Below are positions 9,997-18,407 of a DNA stretch of 64,000 nucleotides, in pieces. Within the stretch, counting starts at the first letter, position 1. Every line of letters starts with the position of its first letter. The stretch comes from Paenibacillus sp. FSL R5-0623. GTDB taxonomy: Bacteria; Bacillota; Bacilli; Paenibacillales; Paenibacillaceae. The notes beneath the pieces are model-generated. The model was not told the origin of the DNA, made no database searches, and saw only the letters and a list, made by a program, of their open reading frames with translations. The stretch spans positions 2,418,001 to 2,482,000 of the forward strand of contig NZ_CP150233.1 in the NCBI RefSeq assembly GCF_037974265.1. Direction: 5' to 3'. The position numbers and the translations under genes were made by a program.

Positions 9997-10028
9997 CGGA
10001 GTGTAACTCACAGAGGAGGTGCCTCACA

Positions 10029-12116
10029 ATGGACATGAACCAATATTTATCCATGTTTATTGATGAGTCTAATGATCATCTGCAATCGCTTAACGAAAAC
10101 ATGCTTCAACTTGAAGGCAATCCGGAAGACCTGGGCATAGTTCAGGTTATATTCCGCTCTGCTCATACCTTGAAGGGTATGGCAGCAACTATGGGCTTTG
10201 AAGATTTGGCATCACTGACACATAAAATGGAAAATGTGTTGGATCTGGTTCGTAATGAGAAGTTGAAAATGCAGGATTACATTTTTGATACCATGTTCAA
10301 GAGTCTGGACGCTTTGGAAACCATGGTTCAGGATATTACCGAAGGTGGACAAGGTAAAGCAGATGTGTCGGCAATCGTAGCTTCACTTCAGGCCATTGAA
10401 AATGGTGAAATGACAAATGGAGACGGACCTGCTACAGAAACAAACAAGCCAGCTAACGCTTCAATTTCTTCGGCTGTGGAGCTGGATGAATTCCAATATT
10501 CAGTGCTGGATCAGTCGATCGCCGAAGGTCATCGTGTGTTCTACGTGGATGTGCTTGTTAGCGAGCATAGCCAGTTAAAAGGTGTACGGGCTTATATGGT
10601 CTTTGATATGCTGGAACGTTCAGGTGAAGTCGTTAAGGCTTACCCATCCGTTCAGGATATTGAGCAGGAGAAGTTTGAGCGCAGTTTCTCGTTGTATTAC
10701 ATAACAACTAAAGAGGCGCACGAACTGGAAGAAGGCATCATGAGTATCTCTGAAATTGAAAGTGCGAAGCTCATTCAACTGGATCAGGAGACTCTTCAGC
10801 AGATGGCCAATCAGGTAGCAGCTACAGTTGAAGCGCCACCCGCACCAACAGCTGTAGCTGAGGTTGCTTCGCCGGATAAGAATTCTGTATCGAAAGAAGA
10901 AGCCACAACGGCACCAGCTAAAACAGCTGCACCGAAGCAAGCTGCACCGAAGCAAGCTGCTGCACCTTCACGTACCATTCGTGTGGATATTGAACGTCTC
11001 GACGTATTGATGAACCTGTTCAGTGAATTGTTGATTGACCGTTCACGTCTGGAGCAACTGGCCAGTGAAACAGGCAACAATGATTTATCCGATACAGTAG
11101 CTCATTTAAGTCGAGTTAGCACAGATTTGCAAAATATTGTACTGAAATTACGGATGGTTCCGGTAGATACTGTATTTAATCGATTCCCGCGCATGATCCG
11201 TGATCTGGCTAAGACACTTGATAAAAAAATCGATCTGGTGATTACAGGTGCTGAGACGGAACTGGATCGTACGGTAATTGATGAGATTGGTGATCCGCTT
11301 GTGCATTTATTGCGTAACGCGGTTGACCATGGTGTGGAATCCATTGCAGAGCGTGTAGCTGCAGGTAAACCAGAGATGGGAACAGTAAACCTGCGTGCCT
11401 TCCACAGTGGGAATCACGTATTTATCGAGATTGAAGATGATGGTAAAGGTATCTATCGCGACAAGCTTTTGAAAACCGCGATCAAACGTGGTGTTGTAAC
11501 CGAAGAACAAGGTGCCAAGATGAGTGACGATGAAGTAAATCAACTGTTGTTCGCACCTGGTTTTAGTACTGCTGATATTATCTCGGATATCTCTGGCCGT
11601 GGCGTTGGCTTGGATGTAGTAAAATCGAAGATCACTTCGCTTGGCGGTAATGTAACCATTCATTCAACTCCAGGCAAAGGCACGAACTTCTCTGTTCAGC
11701 TTCCATTGACTCTATCCATTATTGCTGCAATGCTTGTACGACTTGGTTCAGAGAAATACGCTGTTCCGTTGTCCTCCATTGTAGAGACGGCCATTGTACA
11801 ACGTGAGCAAGTTCGTAATATTCACGGCAATAAAATGATCACGTTCCGTGAGTCACTGATTCCGTACTTGTCCTTGAGCGAAGTTTTCTCCGTACCTGAT
11901 TTCAACGACGCTGATGAGCCAGAAACAGAAATTGTCGTGATTCGCAAAGGCGACCGTCTTGCAGCCGTAGCTGTTGAAGAATTTATTGGACAGAGTGAGA
12001 TTGTTCTCAAATCAATGGGAACCTATCTTCCTGCTATTGAAGGAATCTCTGGAGCAACCATTCTCGGAGATGGACAAGTAGCCCTGATTCTTGATCCTAA
12101 TGCATTTATTAAATAA
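10029..12116 (+). CDS. cheA: Chemotaxis histidine kinase CheA
   Basis: A 695-residue kinase that phosphorylates CheY and CheB in response to receptors. Domains in order: HPt with phospho-H46 in SAHTLKG; P2 CheY/CheB-binding region (about 155-255); an Ala/Pro/Lys-rich linker with a repeated APKQA unit; dimerisation; HATPase with LLRNAVDHGVE (N box), DDGKGI (G1) and GRGVGLDVV (G2); and a C-terminal CheW-like P5 domain. A GAGGAGGTG site stands upstream of ATG 10029. Confidence 0.96.
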   Translation: MDMNQYLSMFIDESNDHLQSLNENMLQLEGNPEDLGIVQVIFRSAHTLKGMAATMGFEDLASLTHKMENVLDLVRNEKLKMQDYIFDTMFKSLDALETMVQDITEGGQGKADVSAIVASLQAIENGEMTNGDGPATETNKPANASISSAVELDEFQYSVLDQSIAEGHRVFYVDVLVSEHSQLKGVRAYMVFDMLERSGEVVKAYPSVQDIEQEKFERSFSLYYITTKEAHELEEGIMSISEIESAKLIQLDQETLQQMANQVAATVEAPPAPTAVAEVASPDKNSVSKEEATTAPAKTAAPKQAAPKQAAAPSRTIRVDIERLDVLMNLFSELLIDRSRLEQLASETGNNDLSDTVAHLSRVSTDLQNIVLKLRMVPVDTVFNRFPRMIRDLAKTLDKKIDLVITGAETELDRTVIDEIGDPLVHLLRNAVDHGVESIAERVAAGKPEMGTVNLRAFHSGNHVFIEIEDDGKGIYRDKLLKTAIKRGVVTEEQGAKMSDDEVNQLLFAPGFSTADIISDISGRGVGLDVVKSKITSLGGNVTIHSTPGKGTNFSVQLPLTLSIIAAMLVRLGSEKYAVPLSSIVETAIVQREQVRNIHGNKMITFRESLIPYLSLSEVFSVPDFNDADEPETEIVVIRKGDRLAAVAVEEFIGQSEIVLKSMGTYLPAIEGISGATILGDGQVALILDPNAFIK

Positions 12117-12157
12117 GTATAGAGCTAAGTCTTACATTTAATAGGGAGGTTTTTTAC

Positions 12158-12619
12158 ATGGAAGAAGAGTTGAAAGTCATCGTCTTTAAATTGGGTTCCG
12201 AAGAGTATGGTATTGAGGTAGATAAGGTTCAGACGATTGAGCGCATGATGCCAATTACCCGTGTTCCCAAGACACTTTCCTTTGTAAAAGGAGTTATTAA
12301 TCTACGCGGTGTTGTAATTCCGGTCATTGATCTACGCGGTCGTTTCTCCCTTCCGGAAACGGAATACACGGATCAGACTCGTATTGTTATCGTAGGTGTA
12401 GACGATATGCAAGTTGGCTTTATCGTAGATTCTGCCAATGATGTTATTGATATCAAGAGCAGTGCAATCGATAGCCCACCAGAAGTGGTTGGCGGCGTCA
12501 AAGCAAGATACCTGCGAGGTGTTGCTAAATTGGAGGATTCACGCTTGTTGATTATGCTCAACCTAAACGAAGTATTAAATAAAAGCGAGATTGTACAGCT
12601 GGAAAGTGTTGAGGGCTAG
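12158..12619 (+). CDS. cheW: Chemotaxis coupling protein CheW
   Basis: A 153-residue single CheW domain that links receptors to CheA. It shows FKLGSEEYGIEVDKVQTIE, the conserved TRVPKTLSFVKGVINLRG region (split over strands 3-4) and PVIDLRGRF. GGGAGG precedes ATG 12158. The gene lies between cheA and cheC in the standard order. Confidence 0.95.
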   Translation: MEEELKVIVFKLGSEEYGIEVDKVQTIERMMPITRVPKTLSFVKGVINLRGVVIPVIDLRGRFSLPETEYTDQTRIVIVGVDDMQVGFIVDSANDVIDIKSSAIDSPPEVVGGVKARYLRGVAKLEDSRLLIMLNLNEVLNKSEIVQLESVEG

Positions 12620-12623
12620 TACC

Positions 12624-13250
12624 GTGGAGATGTTCAACCGATTTGAGGTATTCCAGATGGATGTGCTCAAAGAGGTCGGTAACATTGGAGCAGGCAACGC
12701 CGCAACGGCGTTGTCTCAACTCCTCAACAGACCGATTGACATGGGTGTACCTACAGTACAAATGCTCCCTTTTGAAGAAGTTGCCGAAAAAGTGGGCGGA
12801 GATGAACGCATCGTGGTTACCGTGTTTCTTCGTGTAGAAGGCGAAGCACCGGGAAATCTTTTCTTTATGATGACACCAGAGGCTGCTAAAATGTTGTTGA
12901 ATAGACTTGCCGGGTTTGATCTGAAAGAAGGACTCGCTTTTACAGATATGGAACAATCAGCGCTTTCCGAAATTGGAAATATTTTGGCTGGATCCTATCT
13001 TTCTTCTTTGGCAGATTTCACGAAGTTGTCTATGTATCCAACTGTTCCTGGACTTGCCATCGACATGGCGGGTGCCATTCTAAGTTATGGCTTGCTGCAA
13101 TTTGGCGAGATGGGTGACGCTGCATTGTTGATTGACACATCTTTCTTTGAAGGTGAAGATCAAGTTGAGGGTCAGTTTTTCCTCATTCCGGATCCACCAT
13201 CCTTTGCAAAGATATTTGAATCGCTAGGGGTGCCACTGAGCCATGATTGA
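12624..13250 (+). CDS. cheC: CheY-P phosphatase CheC
   Basis: A 208-residue phosphatase that dephosphorylates CheY-P and binds CheD for adaptation. Both active-site repeats are visible: a D-x3-E-x2-N pattern in DVLKEVGNIGAGNA and an S-x3-E-x2-N pattern in SALSEIGNILAGS. I chose GTG 12624, which has GAGGG 8 bases upstream. A longer open frame from TTG 12591 would overlap cheW and has no SD. The end overlaps cheD by 8 bases. Confidence 0.92.
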   Translation: MEMFNRFEVFQMDVLKEVGNIGAGNAATALSQLLNRPIDMGVPTVQMLPFEEVAEKVGGDERIVVTVFLRVEGEAPGNLFFMMTPEAAKMLLNRLAGFDLKEGLAFTDMEQSALSEIGNILAGSYLSSLADFTKLSMYPTVPGLAIDMAGAILSYGLLQFGEMGDAALLIDTSFFEGEDQVEGQFFLIPDPPSFAKIFESLGVPLSHD

Positions 13251-13740
13251 GGACAAAAGCGTCGTTAAAGTCGGTATGGCGGATTTAAACATCGCTCATC
13301 TTCCTGGTGTAATCCGTACGACGGGCTTGGGCTCGTGTGTGGGATTAACAATGTATGACCCACATTTGAAGCTGGCTGGAATGGCGCATGTCATGCTTCC
13401 TACTTCAGAGATCGCCCGTGAAGGGAAACTGAACACTGCGAAATATGCGGATACGGCGTTGCCTGAGCTTTTGGAAAAGATGATAAAACTAGGCGCTTCT
13501 CACTCACGTATTGTGTCTAAAATGGCCGGGGGCTCTCAGATGTTTGCCTTTGCTGGCGCTGGAGATACAATGCGCATTGGACCAAGGAATGCAGATTCTT
13601 GTCGAGAGTGGCTTCAAAAACTCAATATCCCTCTTCTAGCAGAAGATACGGGTGGGAATTATGGACGAACGATTGAGATGGACTGTGAAACTGGACTTTT
13701 GACTATTCGAAGTGTACAAATGGGTGTAAAGGAATTATAA
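13243..13740 (+). CDS. cheD: Chemoreceptor glutamine deamidase CheD
   Basis: A 165-residue deamidase that converts receptor glutamines to glutamates and also stimulates CheC. Catalytic Cys32 in TGLGSCVG and His49 in GMAHVMLP are present. The start overlaps the cheC end, in keeping with the CheC-CheD partnership. A GAGC-type SD lies within the cheC end. Confidence 0.94.
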   Translation: MIEDKSVVKVGMADLNIAHLPGVIRTTGLGSCVGLTMYDPHLKLAGMAHVMLPTSEIAREGKLNTAKYADTALPELLEKMIKLGASHSRIVSKMAGGSQMFAFAGAGDTMRIGPRNADSCREWLQKLNIPLLAEDTGGNYGRTIEMDCETGLLTIRSVQMGVKEL

Positions 13741-13744
13741 GACT

Positions 13745-14188
13745 ATGATAGGAAACTACCGCATTAATCTTGGAGCAGGCATCGTTGGGTTTATTCTTAC
13801 TTTTTTTGTAGCGTACAGCAGCAATGTGCTGATGACCAGTTTAATTCGCGGATTGATCGGATTCGTAGCCTGGTTTGTCCTTGCATATGGTTTACGCTGG
13901 GGATTGGGATTGCTGCTGAACCCTCAGATCGAGGGAAATGGGTATGGTTATGATTCACCAAATGCTCAAGATCAAAGAGGTTCACAGGTGGACATTAAAA
14001 TCGAAGACAATGGACAAGAGCTGAATGATTTGCTCAAGAGTGGACAGAACGCTTCATCTGGGGACGATCTTCCGCCATCTGAGACGAAAGCTCCAACGGG
14101 ATTCGCCCCTTTGGATCCGCCTAAACTTGTCCGGACCAAGGATCCGGAGGAATTGGCGCAGGCCGTTCGTCACCTGACAGACAAATAA
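13745..14188 (+). CDS. Uncharacterised membrane protein between cheD and sigD
   Basis: 147 residues and not recognised. Two hydrophobic helices occupy about residues 5-25 and 30-58. An acidic, Pro/Ser/Asp-rich cytoplasmic-like tail follows and ends in PEELAQAVRHLTDK. It begins 5 bases after cheD and ends 16 bases before sigD, so it is cotranscribed. B. subtilis has no gene at this place. A role in motility or SigD control would only be inference from position. Confidence 0.8.
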   Translation: MIGNYRINLGAGIVGFILTFFVAYSSNVLMTSLIRGLIGFVAWFVLAYGLRWGLGLLLNPQIEGNGYGYDSPNAQDQRGSQVDIKIEDNGQELNDLLKSGQNASSGDDLPPSETKAPTGFAPLDPPKLVRTKDPEELAQAVRHLTDK

Positions 14189-14203
14189 GGAGGGTGAAAG
14201 CAA

Positions 14204-14992
14204 TTGAACGAGCGTAAAGCTTCACATTTGAACCATTCTGATCTGTGGGAAAAGTGGAAAGAACATGGAGATCTTGATGCCAAGAAAACGTTGATTGAAA
14301 AGTATCTTCATATTGTAAATTATGTATCCGGTCGACTGGCTGTTGGTTTACCCAAAAATGTTCCCAAGGATGACTTGGAGAGCAATGGCGTTATGGGGTT
14401 AATTGATGCATTGGAGAAGTTCGACTATGAACGTGGTCTGCAATTTGAAACTTATGCATCATGGAGGGTCCGCGGAGCCATTCTTGACGGTCTGCGTCAA
14501 GGTGATTGGGTTCCGCGTTCTGTGCGGGAGAAGGCCAAGCGAATTGAAGACGCCTACCAACAGCTGGAACAAAGTTATCTCAGGTCTGTTAGTGATGAGG
14601 AAATGAGCGAGTACCTGGACGTGTCCACTAAAGATTTTCAACATATGCTTCAGGAAGTGGCAGTCATGTCACTTTGCTCGCTGGAGGACCCAATTCGTGA
14701 GGAAGAGTCTGAGACTCGTCTGTCTTTGATGGTGGATGAGAAAGCCAAAAATCCGGATTATAAAGTGAATGAGTTTTATTTGAAGGAAGCTTTGGTGCAA
14801 GGGCTTGACAAGTTGACGGTAAAAGAGAGAACGGTTGTTTCACTCTTGTATTACGAAGATCTTTCTCTTAGTGAAATTGCTGAGGTTATGTCTCTTTCTC
14901 CGTCTCGTATATCCCAGTTACATTCCAAGGCAATATTACGATTACGCGGCACGTTGGACAAACAGAAAGATTTGTTGATGCGTAAAGATTAA
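14204..14992 (+). CDS. sigD: RNA polymerase sigma factor SigD (sigma-28, FliA/WhiG family)
   Basis: 262 residues, driving late flagellar, chemotaxis and autolysin genes. Region 2 contains NVPKDDLESNGVMGLIDA and FETYASWRVRGAILDGLR. Region 3 has DWVPRSVREKAKRI. Region 4 ends in LSLSEIAEVMSLSPSRISQL and HSKAILRLR. It starts at TTG 14204 after a very strong AAGGAGGGTG. As in Bacillus, the gene sits near the 3' end of the operon, where distance from the promoter can limit its expression. Confidence 0.96.
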   Translation: MNERKASHLNHSDLWEKWKEHGDLDAKKTLIEKYLHIVNYVSGRLAVGLPKNVPKDDLESNGVMGLIDALEKFDYERGLQFETYASWRVRGAILDGLRQGDWVPRSVREKAKRIEDAYQQLEQSYLRSVSDEEMSEYLDVSTKDFQHMLQEVAVMSLCSLEDPIREEESETRLSLMVDEKAKNPDYKVNEFYLKEALVQGLDKLTVKERTVVSLLYYEDLSLSEIAEVMSLSPSRISQLHSKAILRLRGTLDKQKDLLMRKD

Positions 14993-15054
14993 TAGAGAGA
15001 AGTAATATCATTGGAGTTTGGGGAGTGGAAAGTATAAAAGGGGGAAGAATTGCG

Positions 15055-16464
15055 GTGACACAGCGGACTGCTTTGGAACAATGTTTAAACATTGTTTTAT
15101 CGGACGACAAATGCACAGCCTACCTTGAATTTTCCAAAGAGGAAGAAGGCTTTGCCTGCACGATCGATGAACTTGAACAATTTGTGGCGGACAAGGGCAT
15201 CAAACAAGGTGTATCGCGAGAGGCACTATTACTTTTTGTGAGCAACCCTGAAACCTATTTGAAAGATAAATACAAGATTGCAGAAGGTGTCGCTCCCATT
15301 CAAGGAACAGATGGCTTCATCAAGGTCCTGGTTGGGATGGACGATACGAATGAACGACGACCATTGGAATCGGAAGATGGAACCGTCGATTACAAAGAAG
15401 TGACCCGGTTAAACAATGTCCGTAGTGGTCAGATCATTGCAGAGCGGATCGCTCCTAGCGATGGCATACCAGGCAGAGCAGTAACGGGTGAGGAAATTCC
15501 TTATCGTCCGGGAAAAGAAGCTCGGTTTAAAGTTGGGAAAAACGTTGTGATTAACCCGGATGGTTCTGCGATGTATGCTGCACTGGATGGGCTGGTTACC
15601 AAAACGGACGGTAACAAACTGAATGTGTTTCCGGTTTATGAAGTCAATGGTGACGTTGACTACAATAACGGTAATATTGACTTTGTAGGCACAGTTGTCA
15701 TACGAGGCAATGTACTTACCGGATTTAAAGTAAAAGCAGCAGGTGACATTCGTGTCGTCGGAGGTGTCGAAGGAGCTGAACTGGAAGCAGGCGGCTCAAT
15801 CGAAATTACTGGTGGTATTATTGGTTATAACAAAGGACTGGTACAAGCAGGCCATAATGTTAAATGTACTTTCATTCAAGAAGGTAACGTAGATGCCGGT
15901 GAAGATGTTCTGGTTTCCCAAAGTATTATGCATTCCAATATTCGTGCTGGCCATGGTGTCATCTGTGCGGGCACCAAAGGTCTAATCGTTGGTGGCTCCA
16001 TCCAGGCTGGTCAGAACGTCTCAGCGCGTGTTGTAGGCAACAGCATGTCCACGGTCACTTCCATTGAAGTTGGTGTGCTACCAAAGCTGCGTAACGAACT
16101 CAATGATTTGCGCAAGGAAGTCAGAGAGCAGATGGATTCCTTGGACAAAACGAAGAAAGCTTTGACATTGCTGGATCAATTAGCTGCCGCTGGACAACTC
16201 ACTCCAGATAAGATGTCGATGCGAATCAAGCTGAATGCTACGCAGAAATCTGCTCTTCGTATAAGTGAAGAAACGAAGATGCGTATCTTTGAAATTGAAA
16301 AGGCACTTGAAGATACAAGTAAGGCTCGTGTTGATATTCTGAAGATGATTTATGGAGGCTCTAAAATAGTTATCGGCAGATACACGAAATTTATTAAAGA
16401 TCCAGTGAGTCGAATTTCATTTTATTATCACGATGGTGATATTACGATGGTTCCATACGTTTAA
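15055..16464 (+). CDS. FapA (DUF342) family protein
   Basis: A 469-residue DUF342 protein. An N-terminal region is followed by a beta-solenoid core with repeated V/I-x-G turns (about 215-350; e.g. GNVLTGFKVKAAGDIRVVGG) and a C-terminal coiled-coil with an end strand. Polymer-binding or polar-localisation roles have been reported for some members, but the function here is unknown. GTG 15055 has AGGGGG about 10 bases upstream. GTG 15025 is an alternative with GGAG upstream and adds 10 residues. Its place after sigD ties it to the motility operon. Confidence 0.85.
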   Translation: MTQRTALEQCLNIVLSDDKCTAYLEFSKEEEGFACTIDELEQFVADKGIKQGVSREALLLFVSNPETYLKDKYKIAEGVAPIQGTDGFIKVLVGMDDTNERRPLESEDGTVDYKEVTRLNNVRSGQIIAERIAPSDGIPGRAVTGEEIPYRPGKEARFKVGKNVVINPDGSAMYAALDGLVTKTDGNKLNVFPVYEVNGDVDYNNGNIDFVGTVVIRGNVLTGFKVKAAGDIRVVGGVEGAELEAGGSIEITGGIIGYNKGLVQAGHNVKCTFIQEGNVDAGEDVLVSQSIMHSNIRAGHGVICAGTKGLIVGGSIQAGQNVSARVVGNSMSTVTSIEVGVLPKLRNELNDLRKEVREQMDSLDKTKKALTLLDQLAAAGQLTPDKMSMRIKLNATQKSALRISEETKMRIFEIEKALEDTSKARVDILKMIYGGSKIVIGRYTKFIKDPVSRISFYYHDGDITMVPYV

Positions 16465-16516
16465 GTACAGCATTCAGGCACAGGAAGAAATCCATTCGAA
16501 ACCGTGAGGTGAGCGT

Positions 16517-16831
16517 ATGAGTTTCAAAGCAGTGGAGTTGCAGATTGCGGTACCACGAACAAGTGAAGCGGGACGTTATCAAAGTGAAGCCCAGCAACGA
16601 CCGATTACGGATCAGAATCTTTTGGCAGAGCAAACATCGAAAGAAGCAAATGAAGCAAGGCAACGAAGTGAAGCAATGGACGAAACTTCACAGACTTCGG
16701 TGCGTGATGGTCATAATCATGATGGGGAACAGCAGAGTGGTTTCGATGGACAGGAGTCTGCTCAGGCTCAAGAAACTGTCAAACCTGCAGAGCACCCGTA
16801 CAAGGGAAAACACATAGATCTGTCTTTATAA
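16517..16831 (+). CDS. Small conserved-looking hydrophilic protein, unknown function
   Basis: 104 residues with no membrane segment. The ends look constrained: VELQIAVPRTSEAGRYQSE at the start and EHPYKGKHIDLSL at the end. The middle is low-complexity, rich in Gln, Glu and Ser. GTGAGGTGAGCG precedes ATG 16517. I recall short proteins with similar ends (…PRT…, HPYKG…ID) near flagellar genes in other Firmicutes, but I cannot name the family. Its context suggests a motility link. Confidence 0.7.
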   Translation: MSFKAVELQIAVPRTSEAGRYQSEAQQRPITDQNLLAEQTSKEANEARQRSEAMDETSQTSVRDGHNHDGEQQSGFDGQESAQAQETVKPAEHPYKGKHIDLSL

Positions 16832-16896
16832 TAAATGGTTGTTATGGACATGGAGTCTTGCGCACCGATGGTTGAATCAGAAGGAGAGAACCCAAT

Positions 16897-17481
16897 TTGT
16901 CACCATGGATCATTATTGTCATATTAGGGGCCTGCGCCATCGCCTATGCTTGTATTATGCCTCGGAAAAACAAGGCGCAAGAGCCTGGGCATCAACTGGT
17001 GCAGGAGATGGAATCTACGCTTGAACACTACATGACCGAGATCGAAAATGATAATGATGCTCTTATTCAACGTGTGGCTGAAATGAAGGGAGAAGCGACA
17101 GCAGCCGATCAACGTATGCAATTGCAACTTCAGGAATTACAGCAGCGGTTGGATCAGCTGGAACAGAGCAAAAAGAACGAACCTGTCGCTTCGCCTGTTC
17201 CACACTCCGGTAATGTATCCGTACCATCTTCCGAAGGTTTGCAAGCACAAGCGCTCGTGAAAAGTGTACAAGCAGAGGCGGCCCAGCAGGCGTTAGAAGC
17301 AGACGAACAGACCAGTGAAGTCGAATCTTTGCCTGGGCGTGAGTCGATTAAAGATCGATATGCAGAACTCTTTAATCTACATGCTGAGGGTAAGTCGATG
17401 GATGCCATATCCAAGCAGACAGGCATTCAGCGTGGTGAGGTACAGTTAATACTGCAACTGGCAGAACGGGAGGAAAGCTAA
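16897..17481 (+). CDS. Membrane-anchored coiled-coil protein, SwrB-like in place and layout
   Basis: 194 residues. One N-terminal hydrophobic segment (IIIVILGACAIAYACIM) leads into a charged coiled coil (about 30-90), a variable linker, and a C-terminal helix-turn-helix-like tail (GKSMDAISKQTGIQRGEVQL). It starts at TTG 16897 with AAGGAGAG 8 bases upstream. B. subtilis SwrB, a single-pass protein that activates flagellar gate assembly, is also encoded just after sigD and has a similar layout. Homology is inferred, not shown. An in-frame ATG further on would delete the anchor. Confidence 0.75.
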   Translation: MSPWIIIVILGACAIAYACIMPRKNKAQEPGHQLVQEMESTLEHYMTEIENDNDALIQRVAEMKGEATAADQRMQLQLQELQQRLDQLEQSKKNEPVASPVPHSGNVSVPSSEGLQAQALVKSVQAEAAQQALEADEQTSEVESLPGRESIKDRYAELFNLHAEGKSMDAISKQTGIQRGEVQLILQLAEREES

Positions 17482-17484
17482 GTC

Positions 17485-18111
17485 ATGGACAAGCGATCCT
17501 TATGGATTGGTCTGGGGAGCGGCTTGATTATTGGTGCGGTTTTGCTACAACTGGCCACAGTTGGACAAAACGCATTATCGGATAGTAATCTGGACCCCGA
17601 GCAGACCGCCAATATGACCAAAGAACAGCTTGAAACAGCCGCAAAAAGCCTGGATATGAAGGTGGTCGGTTCTGATGAGGGATTGTTCACAGAAGCTGAG
17701 TGGGTAGAGAAGAAAAAGCAAGAAAGCAGTGAGTTGCAAGGGAAAACAGCAACATCGCCTGAGACAGTAACCTCTACGGAAGCACCCGCAGAGCCTGAGA
17801 AGCCACAAGAGCCTGCTGCAAGTGAAGGTGAAGGACAAAAAGAGATAACTGAGCCGAAGACAACAGAGCCTGTAACGCCGAGCAATCCGAAAGGCGCAAC
17901 AGTATCATTCAAGGTACGTTCAGGCAATAGTCTGGCGATCGTTGCAGCAAACCTAAAAACTGCGGGAATCGTAGATGATGCTCAAGCGTTCATCAAGGCT
18001 GGCAAGGCTGAGCGAATCAATACGAAAATCCAAGTGGGTACCTATGCGCTTGAAAAAGGCGAAAGTTTCAAATCCATTATCGCAAAAATTACGAAAGAAC
18101 CGTCAAACTGA
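17485..18111 (+). CDS. Membrane-anchored protein with an MltG/YceG-type LysM-like domain but no catalytic domain
   Basis: 208 residues. A hydrophobic N-terminal anchor (about 7-25) is followed by a Glu/Pro/Thr-rich spacer (70-140) and a C-terminal domain resembling the LysM-like subdomain at the front of MltG transglycosylases (SGNSLAIVAANLKTAGIVDD … IQVGTYALEKGESFKSI). The MltG lytic domain with its catalytic Glu is absent because the protein ends there. It may bind peptidoglycan. It begins 4 bases after the previous gene and is the last gene before a terminator. Confidence 0.75.
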   Translation: MDKRSLWIGLGSGLIIGAVLLQLATVGQNALSDSNLDPEQTANMTKEQLETAAKSLDMKVVGSDEGLFTEAEWVEKKKQESSELQGKTATSPETVTSTEAPAEPEKPQEPAASEGEGQKEITEPKTTEPVTPSNPKGATVSFKVRSGNSLAIVAANLKTAGIVDDAQAFIKAGKAERINTKIQVGTYALEKGESFKSIIAKITKEPSN

Positions 18112-18135
18112 GCATGCTCGGACAGGACGGTTTTT
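18098..18135 (+). terminator. Terminator at the end of the fla/che operon
   Basis: The arms AACCGTC (18098-18104) and GACGGTT (18126-18132) are perfectly complementary. The stem starts inside the last codons of the preceding gene. The loop contains its own palindrome (GAGCATGCTC). A run of five T follows (18131-18135). The loop is long, so strength is uncertain. Confidence 0.6.
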
Positions 18136-18253
18136 GCGTATTAAACGGTGCATTTTCAAAGCTTGATAATAATTAGCGCCTGAGTTACATATCAAGTTTA
18201 AAATGATTCGATACTAGCAAAAAACGAAAAGTAGATTTTAGCTTTAAAGACTG

Positions 18254-18282
18254 TTGCATCGGACAGTCAGTTATGCTATATT
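18254..18282 (+). promoter_or_regulatory. SigA promoter of rpsB–tsf
   Basis: TTGCAT (18254-18259) and TATATT (18277-18282) are separated by 17 bases, with an extended -10 TG at 18274-18275. Transcription would start near 18289, leaving a leader of about 120 bases before rpsB. The rest of the 296-base gap (18112-18407) contains the terminator and AT-rich sequence, and I see no gene in it. Confidence 0.65.
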
Positions 18283-18407
18283 AGATAACGGTGTTAAAAC
18301 ACACGCATGTGCTAATTTTGTTGAGGGTGCTTTCCTTATGGAGAGTCTTGGCGAAAAATGATGCCGGCGGAGGACACAATAAAAACCATATTAGGAGGTG
18401 TGTGAAG

